From an uncultured Mycoplasmatota bacterium (lineage in GTDB: Bacteria > Bacillota_I > Bacilli_A > RF39 > UBA660), in contig UWSL01000037.1 of NCBI GenBank assembly GCA_900552975.1, forward strand, positions 1 through 12,016: DNA of 12,016 nt, read 5' to 3'. The translations under genes were made by a program, and so were the position numbers. How positions within the stretch are numbered: position 1 is the stretch's first letter; each line of letters opens with the position of its first letter. Under the pieces are notes generated by a model, which saw nothing but the letters and a program-made list of their open reading frames with translations, searched no databases and was not told the origin of the DNA. Shown here one piece after another: positions 6,715 through 12,016 of the stretch.

Positions 6715-8091
6715 CTACGTCCGTAAAGAAGAAAGTTCATTAATTATTGCTGTATCATTACTTATAATGTTCTCATGACTCACCCGTTTTGTCGGCAGTG
6801 ATTGTTCTGCAAGAAATTTTTCATTAATAATCTGTTCAGTATTTAGAGATTTTCTCTCTAACTCGGTAAGTGATGACGGAATAATCTCAATATTTTGACT
6901 CTCATTAGTATTTTGATCACTTTCTAAATTTGCTTCACTTTCTTGAGGATTATTCATAGAAGGATTTTCATTAGCTGGGCTATTATTATCTTCTGTTTCT
7001 TGGTTATTGTTTGATCCATTATTAGGATTTTCATTGTCAATAATATTTTTATTGATATTAATTAACAATTCAAGAACATATGTCTCATCATTACACTTTA
7101 CTTCGATATTTAATGGCACATTACTTTGAATTTCGTTTGTTCTAATTAGAAAACGCAAACGACCATTTTCATAGTCTTCGTTCCACATATCAGGATTGCT
7201 TGAGCCGATTGTTATACTTGGTGTTGAAGTATTTACATATTCGATTTTACGATTTAAGTAAATAAATAAAGCTACGATATTAGTATCAGTTGTTTGATTA
7301 ATATTAATTTGATATACATGTTCATTTTTAGTAATTTGTGTTCCATTACTATTTTTTATAATGTTATCAAATTCTTTTTGACTAAACTCGTTATTTTCGG
7401 TATAAGTTACGTTATTTAAAAGAGTTATATCAATATTTTCAAGACGTTTTTTAACTACTAGCTGTAATTCTTTAGTTATATTTTCATAAGTATAATAGTA
7501 CTTATAAATTCCTTCTGTTGCGACAAATCTATTATCTGTTAATTCAACAATATTATAAGTATCATCTTCTAACTTACGAACAGTTACTAAAGCTTTAGCA
7601 GTAGTTCCGTTACTTAATATAATCGTATTATCAACATAAACAGTATCTTTAGCAAAAGCTTGTGTTTGAACAGTTGAAGGAATATCCCAAGTTATTTTTT
7701 CTGGTACTTCAGGAATCTCAGGAATTATTTCTTCGACATCATTGCTTGGTTGGTCAGTAGTATTTTCTGATTTTACGTCATTTTTATTACTGACATGAAT
7801 AACATTATATTTGGTAACACTATCTGTTACATTGGTAAGTTTTACAGGTTCAATTATATTAGATGATGGTTCATCTACTCTATCAATTTCAATTTTTTCT
7901 TTTTCTTCTTGTGATTTGGTAATCTTATCTTTAGTTGTTGGCTTATTGGTTGTAGGATTTTCTCTTAAATTACGATCAGTTTTGGAAAAACTCATAATGA
8001 TGAGAAAGCTAATTGCAATTAAAATGATTATCCCTAAGATAGAAAACATTATTTTTTCTTCTTTAGTTAAGCCTGATTCATTAGCATTCAT
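6715..8091 (-). CDS. Single-pass surface protein with N-terminal anchor, 458 residues, unknown function
   Basis: A short N-terminal cytoplasmic segment, one hydrophobic helix (about residues 14-35) and a long polar exterior are visible. The exterior starts with a Thr/Lys/Glu-rich linker (about 40-132, including EIIPEIPEVPE). Two beta-rich regions follow (about 134-217 and 220-347), with an alternating pattern like bacterial Ig-like domains. Then come an Asn/Glu-rich low-complexity stretch (about 350-400) and a final segment of about 55 residues that looks helical. There is no lipobox, LPxTG motif or enzyme motif, and only one cysteine (333). The ATG has AGGAGA 10 nt upstream. A consensus-like promoter with an unusually long leader precedes it and a terminator follows, so it is monocistronic. 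A role in cell-wall or surface attachment is only a guess. Confidence 0.75.
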   Translation of the reverse strand: MNANESGLTKEEKIMFSILGIIILIAISFLIIMSFSKTDRNLRENPTTNKPTTKDKITKSQEEKEKIEIDRVDEPSSNIIEPVKLTNVTDSVTKYNVIHVSNKNDVKSENTTDQPSNDVEEIIPEIPEVPEKITWDIPSTVQTQAFAKDTVYVDNTIILSNGTTAKALVTVRKLEDDTYNIVELTDNRFVATEGIYKYYYTYENITKELQLVVKKRLENIDITLLNNVTYTENNEFSQKEFDNIIKNSNGTQITKNEHVYQININQTTDTNIVALFIYLNRKIEYVNTSTPSITIGSSNPDMWNEDYENGRLRFLIRTNEIQSNVPLNIEVKCNDETYVLELLININKNIIDNENPNNGSNNNQETEDNNSPANENPSMNNPQESEANLESDQNTNESQNIEIIPSSLTELERKSLNTEQIINEKFLAEQSLPTKRVSHENIISNDTAIINELSSLRT

Positions 8092-8129
8092 GGTAAATTA
8101 TCTCCTCTTTTCAAGAAGTAATTCTTCAC
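8088..8129 (-). CDS. Possible 13-codon coupling ORF before the 458-residue gene
   Basis: GTG 8129 follows the strongest ribosome binding site in this leader, GGAGGTC (8139-8133), with 5 nt between GGAGG and GTG. The frame reads VKNYFLKRGDNLP, and its TGA overlaps the ATG of the 458-residue gene as ATGA, the classic arrangement for translational coupling. It overlaps the 31-codon frame in another register, so at most one of the two is likely to be used. It may also be chance. Confidence 0.22.
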   Translation of the reverse strand: MKNYFLKRGDNLP

Positions 8130-8210
8130 TTTGACCTCCAAACTCTCTTGAATCTTTTCTGTGCAAGTGCTTTGACCACCCGCTATCATCCATATATAAT
8201 ATGACGATTG
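8092..8210 (-). promoter_or_regulatory. Long 5' leader of the 458-residue gene
   Basis: The predicted transcript starts near 8210, giving a leader of about 118 nt, against 10-25 nt for most other genes here. It contains two direct copies of GGWGGTCAAAG (minus 8180-8170 and 8139-8129, 10 of 11 bases equal), each resembling a ribosome binding site. A 7-bp inverted repeat TTCAAGA / TCTTGAA flanks the second copy. It matches no riboswitch that I recognise. Confidence 0.5.
8098..8193 (-). CDS. Possible 31-codon leader peptide
   Basis: Within the leader of the 458-residue gene, ATG 8193 opens a frame starting MDDSGWSKHLHRKDSREF and ending LLLEKRR-TAA at 8098. The downstream ribosome binding site AGGAGA overlaps its last codons. 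The peptide is polar and rich in Arg, Glu and Ser, unlike the random AT-rich frames around it, and the DNA is visibly less AT-rich than its flanks. No ribosome binding site precedes the ATG. A TTG at codon 10 (8166) has GGTGGTC at a good distance and could be the real start. The alternative is that the conserved element is a structured RNA rather than a peptide. Confidence 0.3.
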   Translation of the reverse strand: MDDSGWSKHLHRKDSREFGGQSEELLLEKRR

Positions 8211-8215
8211 TTTTT

Positions 8216-8244
8216 ATTATATATTTTTCTAAAAAAAATGGCAA
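8216..8244 (-). promoter_or_regulatory. Promoter of the 458-residue protein gene
   Basis: TTGCCA (8244-8239), 17-nt spacer and TATAAT (8221-8216) form a near-consensus promoter, placed just after the terminator of the thioredoxin-like gene. Confidence 0.8.
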
Positions 8245-8246
8245 GC

Positions 8247-8269
8247 AAAAAGAATGCTTTTTAGCATCC
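8247..8269 (-). terminator. Terminator of the thioredoxin-like gene, overlapping its stop
   Basis: On the minus strand GGATGCT, loop AAAA, AGCATTC form a 7-bp stem (one G-T pair) followed by five T. The last Gly and Cys codons and the TAA stop are inside the stem and loop. Confidence 0.75.
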
Positions 8270-9181
8270 TTTGTCGTCTTTACAATCAGAATTGGTATAT
8301 TTAGTAATCATTTCAGTATAAGTATTTACTAATGATTCTTGTTCAGCTTTAGTAAGATCTCTTAAGTTACCATCAGCATCTTTATCATGGCCTTCAACTG
8401 TTCCTTCATGGAAACCTACTATTTCGCCATTGGCAACAGCAACAACAGTTGGAGCATATAGTCTTTTTTCACCAGTATTTACTTCTTTATTATTATCTGT
8501 TGTTAAAACATAGTCTTTTAGTTCATTAGCTAAAGAAACAAGAATTTTATAATATGCTTCATCAGCATCTTTTTTCTTGAATGGTTTATTTCTAGTATTT
8601 AGTTCCCAAACATCTCGAATGTCTTTTTCAGCATCATTATCTTCACGAACATTAACGTAGTAAATAGTATCTAAACCAGTATTTGACATTGCAGTTAAAA
8701 GTTCAGGTACTGCATTACGACACCATGGACATGAGGCAAAACCGAAATAAATAATACCACTGCCTTCATCAAGAATTTTAGCTGCTTCAGCTAATGAAAT
8801 ATATTTTACATTGTTATCTTCAAGTATTTTTATACTTTTATTTTTAGTTCCATTAGAATTAGCTGTGTTATTTAAAGATTCATAATCTTTTTTAAATTTC
8901 TTTTCATCAGCTGTTAAAACTACTTTTTTATTATCATTTGGTTTTTCATTCATTTTTTTATATCCTATAAAACCAGCTACTAAAATCAAAAGAATTATGA
9001 TTCCTGATAAAAGGGTTTTACCATAGTTATTTTCTTCTTGAGTAATAGTTGTTTTTGCTTTACTCTTAGCGGTATCTTTTTTAACAGTAGTACTTTTCTT
9101 TGTTTCTTTATGAGCCGTTTTTTTAGGCTTTGTTGAACTTACTTTAGCTTCTTTAACTTCGCCTTTTTTTGTATTAGCCAT
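8261..9181 (-). CDS. Membrane-tethered thioredoxin-like protein with CPWC motif
   Basis: The N-terminal 50 residues are Lys/Thr-rich and basic, probably cytoplasmic. One transmembrane helix (about 55-74) leads to an exterior linker and a thioredoxin-like domain (about 115-295). The active-site motif C151-P-W-C154 follows the strand IIYFGFAS, and the expected cis-proline is P244 in LYAPTVV. It is therefore likely a thiol-disulfide oxidoreductase or reductant outside the membrane. It resembles the thioredoxin-like bacteriocin transport accessory group, but no transporter is adjacent. The helix-rich insert at about 180-225 is larger than in plain thioredoxin. Two more cysteines (300 and 306) end the protein. 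The ribosome binding site GTGAGG lies about 10 nt before the ATG. It has its own promoter, a long leader and a terminator. The partner for reduction is not visible here. Confidence 0.85.
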   Translation of the reverse strand: MANTKKGEVKEAKVSSTKPKKTAHKETKKSTTVKKDTAKSKAKTTITQEENNYGKTLLSGIIILLILVAGFIGYKKMNEKPNDNKKVVLTADEKKFKKDYESLNNTANSNGTKNKSIKILEDNNVKYISLAEAAKILDEGSGIIYFGFASCPWCRNAVPELLTAMSNTGLDTIYYVNVREDNDAEKDIRDVWELNTRNKPFKKKDADEAYYKILVSLANELKDYVLTTDNNKEVNTGEKRLYAPTVVAVANGEIVGFHEGTVEGHDKDADGNLRDLTKAEQESLVNTYTEMITKYTNSDCKDDKGC

Positions 9182-9345
9182 TTTTACACATCCTCACTTC
9201 TTTTTTTGCAAATACATAACTTTCTACATAAAATTCAAACATCCCCCTAGAAACTTTTTATTTTATGGAAGTTATCTATTGTTGGTTTTATCTTTAAATG
9301 TAGATTTTCATATATTTGTTGGCATTTATTTTAATACCTAGACTT
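9182..9345 (-). promoter_or_regulatory. Long untranslated leader of the thioredoxin-like gene
   Basis: About 158 nt separate the predicted transcription start (near 9339) from the ATG. The stretch holds no convincing gene; the longest frame is 22 codons from ATG 9242. It contains two CCAACAA repeats and a weak AACTT / AAGTT hairpin before a GGGGG tract at 9243-9247. No known riboswitch was recognised. Confidence 0.4.
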
Positions 9346-9354
9346 ATTATAGCA
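9346..9354 (-). promoter_or_regulatory. Extended -10 promoter of the thioredoxin-like gene
   Basis: The minus strand reads TGCTATAAT, a perfect TG-extended -10. The -35 position (TTTATT) is weak. It is the same extended box as that before the gene at 133. Confidence 0.6.
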
Positions 9355-9362
9355 ATTATTAG

Positions 9363-9388
9363 AAAAATAATAAAGCTTTATTTATTTT
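9363..9388 (-). terminator. Weak AT-only terminator after the OB-fold membrane protein
   Basis: AAATAAATAAAGC and TTTATTATTT can fold into a roughly 10-bp stem with one bulge, ending in five T. It lies a few bases after the TAG stop. Without G-C pairs in the stem its strength is doubtful. Confidence 0.4.
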
Positions 9389-9391
9389 AAT

Positions 9392-10507
9392 CTACTGGGA
9401 ATTTTCTTCTTTACTACATGTAATATCTTCTAAAGTCATTTGAGTTGGTCCAATGATAATATCTTTACTATTATTAGAATTACACTTTACTATGTTGTAA
9501 TTAGTAAATTTATATAGAGTATTACCATCTAAATCATCATCTTTATTTTGGTAATCATCTAGTAATGAATCAATACTAACTTTATTAGATGATAAAGCCA
9601 TTGGTAGTTCGTATTTTTTCTCACCAGAAGTAACAAAGACATCTTTTAAACAGTATGTATAAATATTATAGTTATCGCTTTGGTATAAAATATTTTGATC
9701 ACTACATTCACTTTCCTTAGTGAATGATATATCGTAATTTTCTTCACCTACATCAGAAACAATCTTAGCATCATACATATAAATTATATATTTATTATCT
9801 TGAGTTTCCATATTTTTAATAATTCCTACTACTGTTATTTCATCGTATACATCATATTTATCTAAAGAGGCATCATTATTATTAAATAATATTTTTAAAG
9901 TTATATTATCAGCAAAGGTAACATAACCATTGACAGTAATATCTGTTGTTTCATATGGTTGCATTTCAATATAATTTTGGGCATTTTTCTTACTTATTTT
10001 ACCTTTTATTTTAAGATAATTATTTTTATATAAATTGTAATTTTCAATAACAGAATTTAAGAAAGAATTTGAATCTATTTCTTCGATATCAACGGAATCA
10101 CAGGAATAACCTTTTTGATAAAAAGGATCTACTTTTAAATTTTTGTAATTTTTTTTATCGCATTGCCAAACACGATAACCAAGAGCATTATAAACTCTAG
10201 TTTGTTCAGTATTGGTAATATTATATGAAAAGATTGGTATTTTTTTAAAAGTAACAACATTTATAGCATCTAGTATTATGAATAATAAAAATAAACCACA
10301 TAAAAGTAATGCTTTTATTTTAAAATCTTTATGTATTCTTTTATTTTCTTTAGTTAAAGAAATCATTATAAGTATAATCGCAATTATTATTAAAAGGATA
10401 CGTAAAAGGTTATATTTAGGAAGAATAAATGCTATTATAGCTCCAATAAATCCTGATATTAAGTATTTTTGATTGATTTTAAAATTATTTTTTTTCTTTT
10501 TAGCCAT
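9392..10507 (-). CDS. Three-helix membrane protein with predicted OB-fold exterior domain
   Basis: A basic start (MAKKKKNNFK) is followed by three hydrophobic helices (about 15-31, 35-51 and 65-86), which puts the C-terminal 285 residues on the outside. Residues about 163-250 (from YLKIKGKIS, through YVTFADNITLKILF and DEITVVGIIKNM, to IIYMYDAKIV) show the five-strand pattern of the tRNA_anti-like OB-fold family often found in exported proteins. A second, separate domain (about 258-365) has repeated NYNIYTYCL / YELPMALSS / YKFTNYNIVKC elements that I cannot name. Cysteines at 116, 136, 268, 286, 342 and 364 are spaced so that disulfides are possible, and the next gene downstream encodes a CPWC thiol protein. 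Start supported by GAGAGTGATT and an extended -10. The function is unknown, and binding of a nucleic acid or sugar by the OB-fold is speculative. Confidence 0.75.
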   Translation of the reverse strand: MAKKKKNNFKINQKYLISGFIGAIIAFILPKYNLLRILLIIIAIILIMISLTKENKRIHKDFKIKALLLCGLFLLFIILDAINVVTFKKIPIFSYNITNTEQTRVYNALGYRVWQCDKKNYKNLKVDPFYQKGYSCDSVDIEEIDSNSFLNSVIENYNLYKNNYLKIKGKISKKNAQNYIEMQPYETTDITVNGYVTFADNITLKILFNNNDASLDKYDVYDEITVVGIIKNMETQDNKYIIYMYDAKIVSDVGEENYDISFTKESECSDQNILYQSDNYNIYTYCLKDVFVTSGEKKYELPMALSSNKVSIDSLLDDYQNKDDDLDGNTLYKFTNYNIVKCNSNNSKDIIIGPTQMTLEDITCSKEENSQ

Positions 10508-10528
10508 GTAATCACTCTCTTTATTTAT

Positions 10529-10537
10529 AGTATATCA
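10529..10537 (-). promoter_or_regulatory. Extended -10 promoter of the OB-fold membrane protein
   Basis: The minus strand reads TGATATACT, a TG-extended -10 with one mismatch. The -35 region lies in the HU terminator and is poor. The leader is about 15 nt and holds AGAGAGTGATT. Confidence 0.55.
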
Positions 10538-10544
10538 AAAGTGC

Positions 10545-10580
10545 AAAAAAAAACCATAAATAATATTTTCATTTATAGTT
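10545..10580 (-). terminator. HU terminator
   Basis: A 10-bp stem AACTATAAAT / ATTTATGGTT (one T-G pair) with a 9-nt loop is followed by nine T including the stem end. It lies about 20 nt after the HU stop. Confidence 0.85.
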
Positions 10581-10599
10581 CTTTTTCGTAATCTTTACA

Positions 10600-10872
10600 C
10601 TAGTTGATAGCGTCTTTTAATTTGCTTCCTGCTTTGAATGAAGCAACATTTTTTGCAGGAATTTTAAGTGGTTCTTTAGTTAAAGGATTAATACCTTCTC
10701 TTGCAGCTCTTTCTTTAGAACTGAAAGTTCCGAATCCTACTAAAGCAACTTTACCTTCTTTTTTTAGACCTTCTGTAATTCCTTCTAATGCAGCGTCTAA
10801 TGCTTTTCCAGCATCAACTTTAGTTAAACCAGCTTTTGCTGCAATAAATTCTACTAAATCTTGTTTTCCCAT
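10600..10872 (-). CDS. hup: DNA-binding protein HU
   Basis: HU is the small dimeric nucleoid protein that bends DNA and supports replication, repair and chromosome compaction. The 90-residue length is exact for the family. The dimerisation helices are at 1-40, the GFGTF signature at 46-50, and the DNA-binding beta arm at about 53-75 with basic residues R55, R58 and K66 and the intercalating proline P63 in NPLTKEP. The closing segment FKAGSKLKDAIN is typical. The start is fixed by GGGAGG, 11 nt upstream. The gene is monocistronic with its own promoter and terminator. Its codons use more G and C than the neighbours, as expected for an abundant protein. The symbol hup (B. subtilis hbs) is by family. 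Confidence 0.98.
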   Translation of the reverse strand: MGKQDLVEFIAAKAGLTKVDAGKALDAALEGITEGLKKEGKVALVGFGTFSSKERAAREGINPLTKEPLKIPAKNVASFKAGSKLKDAIN

Positions 10873-10900
10873 AAAAAATTACCTCCCATGTGTTTTCAAT

Positions 10901-10920
10901 TGTAAGGTATTACCCTTACA
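10901..10920 (-). promoter_or_regulatory. Inverted repeat at the 5' end of the HU transcript
   Basis: Perfect arms TGTAAGG and CCTTACA are separated by 6 nt. Given the promoter at 10926-10954, transcription should begin at about 10919, so the RNA would carry this hairpin at its very 5' end, about 30 nt before the start codon. It could stabilise the mRNA or be an operator overlapping the start site. Confidence 0.6.
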
Positions 10921-10925
10921 TATTA

Positions 10926-10954
10926 AAAATAGCAAAAATACAAATTTAAATCAA
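10926..10954 (-). promoter_or_regulatory. HU promoter
   Basis: TTGATT (10954-10949), 17-nt spacer, and TATTTT (10931-10926) preceded by TG. Each hexamer has four of six consensus bases, helped by the TG extension. Confidence 0.6.
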
Positions 10955-10970
10955 GAGAAAAGCTACTATT

Positions 10971-10999
10971 TTTCGTAAAAAATAGCGCTTTTTACGAAA
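10971..10999. repeat. Perfect 11-bp inverted repeat upstream of the HU promoter
   Basis: Arms TTTCGTAAAAA and TTTTTACGAAA flank a 7-nt centre containing AGCGCT. It lies between the terminator of the upstream gene and the HU -35 box (17 bp away). No T-tract follows the full stem on either strand, so it is a candidate protein-binding site, although a shorter inner hairpin could still help termination. Confidence 0.65.
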
Positions 11000-11008
11000 T
11001 TTTTATAT

Positions 11009-11036
11009 AAAAAAAGAAATATTTGACTATTTCTTT
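11009..11036 (-). terminator. Terminator of the Ser/Asn-rich membrane protein
   Basis: A perfect 9-bp stem AAAGAAATA / TATTTCTTT with a 6-nt loop is followed by further T on the minus strand. On the plus strand the stem is followed by GTTTTTTT, so it may be bidirectional. Confidence 0.85.
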
Positions 11037-11072
11037 GTTTTTTTCCTATTTTATTGCAATTTTTTATAGCTA

Positions 11073-12014
11073 TTAATTGTCATAATCATTAGTAGTTACT
11101 TCGTCGTTATAATTATTATTTGAGTAATCATTATATGTACTAGTTGCACTTGATGAGCTTGAACTAGATGAAGTATTTGATGAAGTATTATCATAACTAT
11201 TAGAATAGTTGCTACTATTACTTGATGATGAACTATTTGTAGAGCTATTTGATGAATTATTTGTGGAATTACTAGAACTGTTTTTATTTTCATAACTAAA
11301 TTCAATATTGCGTCCTGATGTTATTGCATCATGGTACATAGATATTGAATCTATAGCATTAATTGTTTCAACATATTTTAAATTATAAATTATATTTTGA
11401 ACAGTTTGAGATAAAGAATTTTTAGCGCTTTCTGAAGAATAAACAACACCTATATAGATAATATTACTATCATTTTCAATGAAGTTATATTCAACATTGT
11501 AATCATTTAATTTAGCTGTAACATAAAAACCTTTACGATTATCACTATATGTTTTATCTGATACTTGTAAATCTTTCATATCTTGGTCTGCTAAATCATT
11601 TTTAATACTATTAGCAGACAGTAAATCAATATTAGAATTGATCGATTCAAGACCAATTAAAACATTTTCATCTTTATCATAGATATAATATTGACTATTT
11701 ATCTCACGTGATTGCCAACCATTTGGAAGTTCATACGAATATCCTCCATTAGTTACTTGGCTAGTTCTAATGGCATTTACTTGATTATTAGTTCCATTAT
11801 CATTATTTGATAAATCTTTGTTATTTCCTTTATTTAAAACAAGAACTATTACAACGATAATAATTAGGACTGCTGTAACAGCTCCACCTATTATAAGAAT
11901 TTTTTTATCAATTGGCTTTTTTTCTTTGGGTGTCTTTTCTTTCTTTGGTTTATCTACTTTTTTTGGTGGTTCTGGTTTTGTTGGTTTAGCAGGTTTACTA
12001 GGGTGGGCGTGTTT
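11073..12014 (-). CDS. Single-pass membrane protein with Ser/Asn-rich C-terminal tail, 5' end outside the window
   Basis: The frame is open from the window edge (12014) to TAA at 11073, 313 codons. The ATG at 11579 is internal, because the frame continues 145 codons upstream without a stop. Visible in order: a Lys/Pro-rich cytoplasmic stretch (KPAKPTKPEPPKK and onward, about the first 37 residues); one transmembrane helix (ILIIGGAVTAVLIIIVVIVL); a short Asn-rich linker; a globular exterior domain of about 150 residues starting GGYSYELPNGWQ; and a tail of about 70 residues almost wholly Ser, Asn, Thr and Tyr (nucleotides 11076-11288). The LPNGW start and following strands resemble PsbP/DUF1795-like exported domains, which is a pattern impression only. 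Such tails in related bacteria usually lie in or cross the wall. No catalytic motif is seen. Many such proteins begin with a zinc ribbon, which would lie outside this window. Confidence 0.8.
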   Translation of the reverse strand, partial: KHAHPSKPAKPTKPEPPKKVDKPKKEKTPKEKKPIDKKILIIGGAVTAVLIIIVVIVLVLNKGNNKDLSNNDNGTNNQVNAIRTSQVTNGGYSYELPNGWQSREINSQYYIYDKDENVLIGLESINSNIDLLSANSIKNDLADQDMKDLQVSDKTYSDNRKGFYVTAKLNDYNVEYNFIENDSNIIYIGVVYSSESAKNSLSQTVQNIIYNLKYVETINAIDSISMYHDAITSGRNIEFSYENKNSSSNSTNNSSNSSTNSSSSSNSSNYSNSYDNTSSNTSSSSSSSSATSTYNDYSNNNYNDEVTTNDYDN

Positions 12015-12016
12015 TG

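Noticed and set aside
7811..8134. 107-codon plus-strand frame opposite the start of the 458-residue gene
   Set aside because: Hydrophobic Ser/Leu-rich translation is the usual mirror of a Lys/Glu/Asn-rich coding strand. It covers the well-supported start and leader of the minus-strand gene.
8170..8181. GGGTGGTCAAAG as a T-box antiterminator core
   Set aside because: It shares GGGTGG with the T-box motif, but the conserved NACCGCG part, specifier stem and terminator are missing and the downstream gene is not an aminoacyl-tRNA or amino-acid gene.
9174..9242. 22-codon frame (MFEFYVESYVFAKKEV...) overlapping the start of the thioredoxin-like gene
   Set aside because: The G-tract touches its ATG with no spacing, so it is a poor ribosome binding site. 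Composition is like random AT-rich DNA. Kept only as part of the unexplained leader.
10604..10978. 124-codon plus-strand frame opposite the HU gene
   Set aside because: It is antisense to a textbook HU gene and exists because HU codons lack the relevant stops on the other strand. It runs through the HU promoter and both inverted repeats, and no ribosome binding site was seen.
11096..11305. 69-codon minus-strand frame inside the Ser/Asn-rich tail
   Set aside because: It is an alternative register of AGT/AAT/TCA-rich codons read as Ile/Val/His-rich protein. It has no start signal and the main frame is intact.

Overview
The window is very AT-rich bacterial DNA with all credible genes on the minus strand, so transcription runs from high to low coordinates. 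It points to a low-GC Gram-positive of the Bacilli lineage, possibly one of the uncultured Erysipelotrichales/RF39-like gut groups. The evidence is the Bacilli-type primosome pair DnaB-DnaI, an HU protein, Fmt, Bacillus-like -35/-10 promoters with many TG-extended -10 boxes, and purine-rich ribosome binding sites. TGA serves as a stop (182, 1567, 5333) and TGG encodes Trp, so this is not the Mycoplasma code 4.

Layout in transcription order. At 12014-11073 is the C-terminal part of a membrane-anchored protein with a Ser/Asn-rich tail (its start lies outside the window). HU follows at 10872-10600. Next is a three-helix membrane protein with a predicted OB-fold (10507-9392), then a membrane-tethered thioredoxin-like protein with CPWC (9181-8261). 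A 458-residue single-pass surface protein (8091-6715) comes next, with an unusually long leader that may encode a small peptide. dnaB-dnaI form a tight operon (6610-4444). At 4373-3168 lies one surface-protein reading frame interrupted by a single in-frame TAA. fmt (3098-2163) is followed after 2 nt by a 197-residue membrane-anchored protein. A CDP-alcohol phosphatidyltransferase (1512-697) and a 164-residue unknown protein (676-182) share a strong promoter. The start of a small membrane protein (133 to the window edge) ends the window.

The genes are packed as short transcription units. Almost every unit ends in a hairpin plus T-tract, often overlapping the stop codon, and the next -10 box follows shortly after. 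Leaders are typically 10-25 nt. The 458-residue protein (about 118 nt) and the thioredoxin-like protein (about 158 nt) are exceptions. Functionally the window mixes housekeeping genes (replication initiation, nucleoid structure, initiator-tRNA formylation, phospholipid synthesis) with envelope proteins of unknown function. No tRNA, rRNA, CRISPR array or insertion sequence was seen. The points most worth a second look are the TAA-split surface protein, the leader at 8092-8244, and the two inverted repeats in front of the HU gene.
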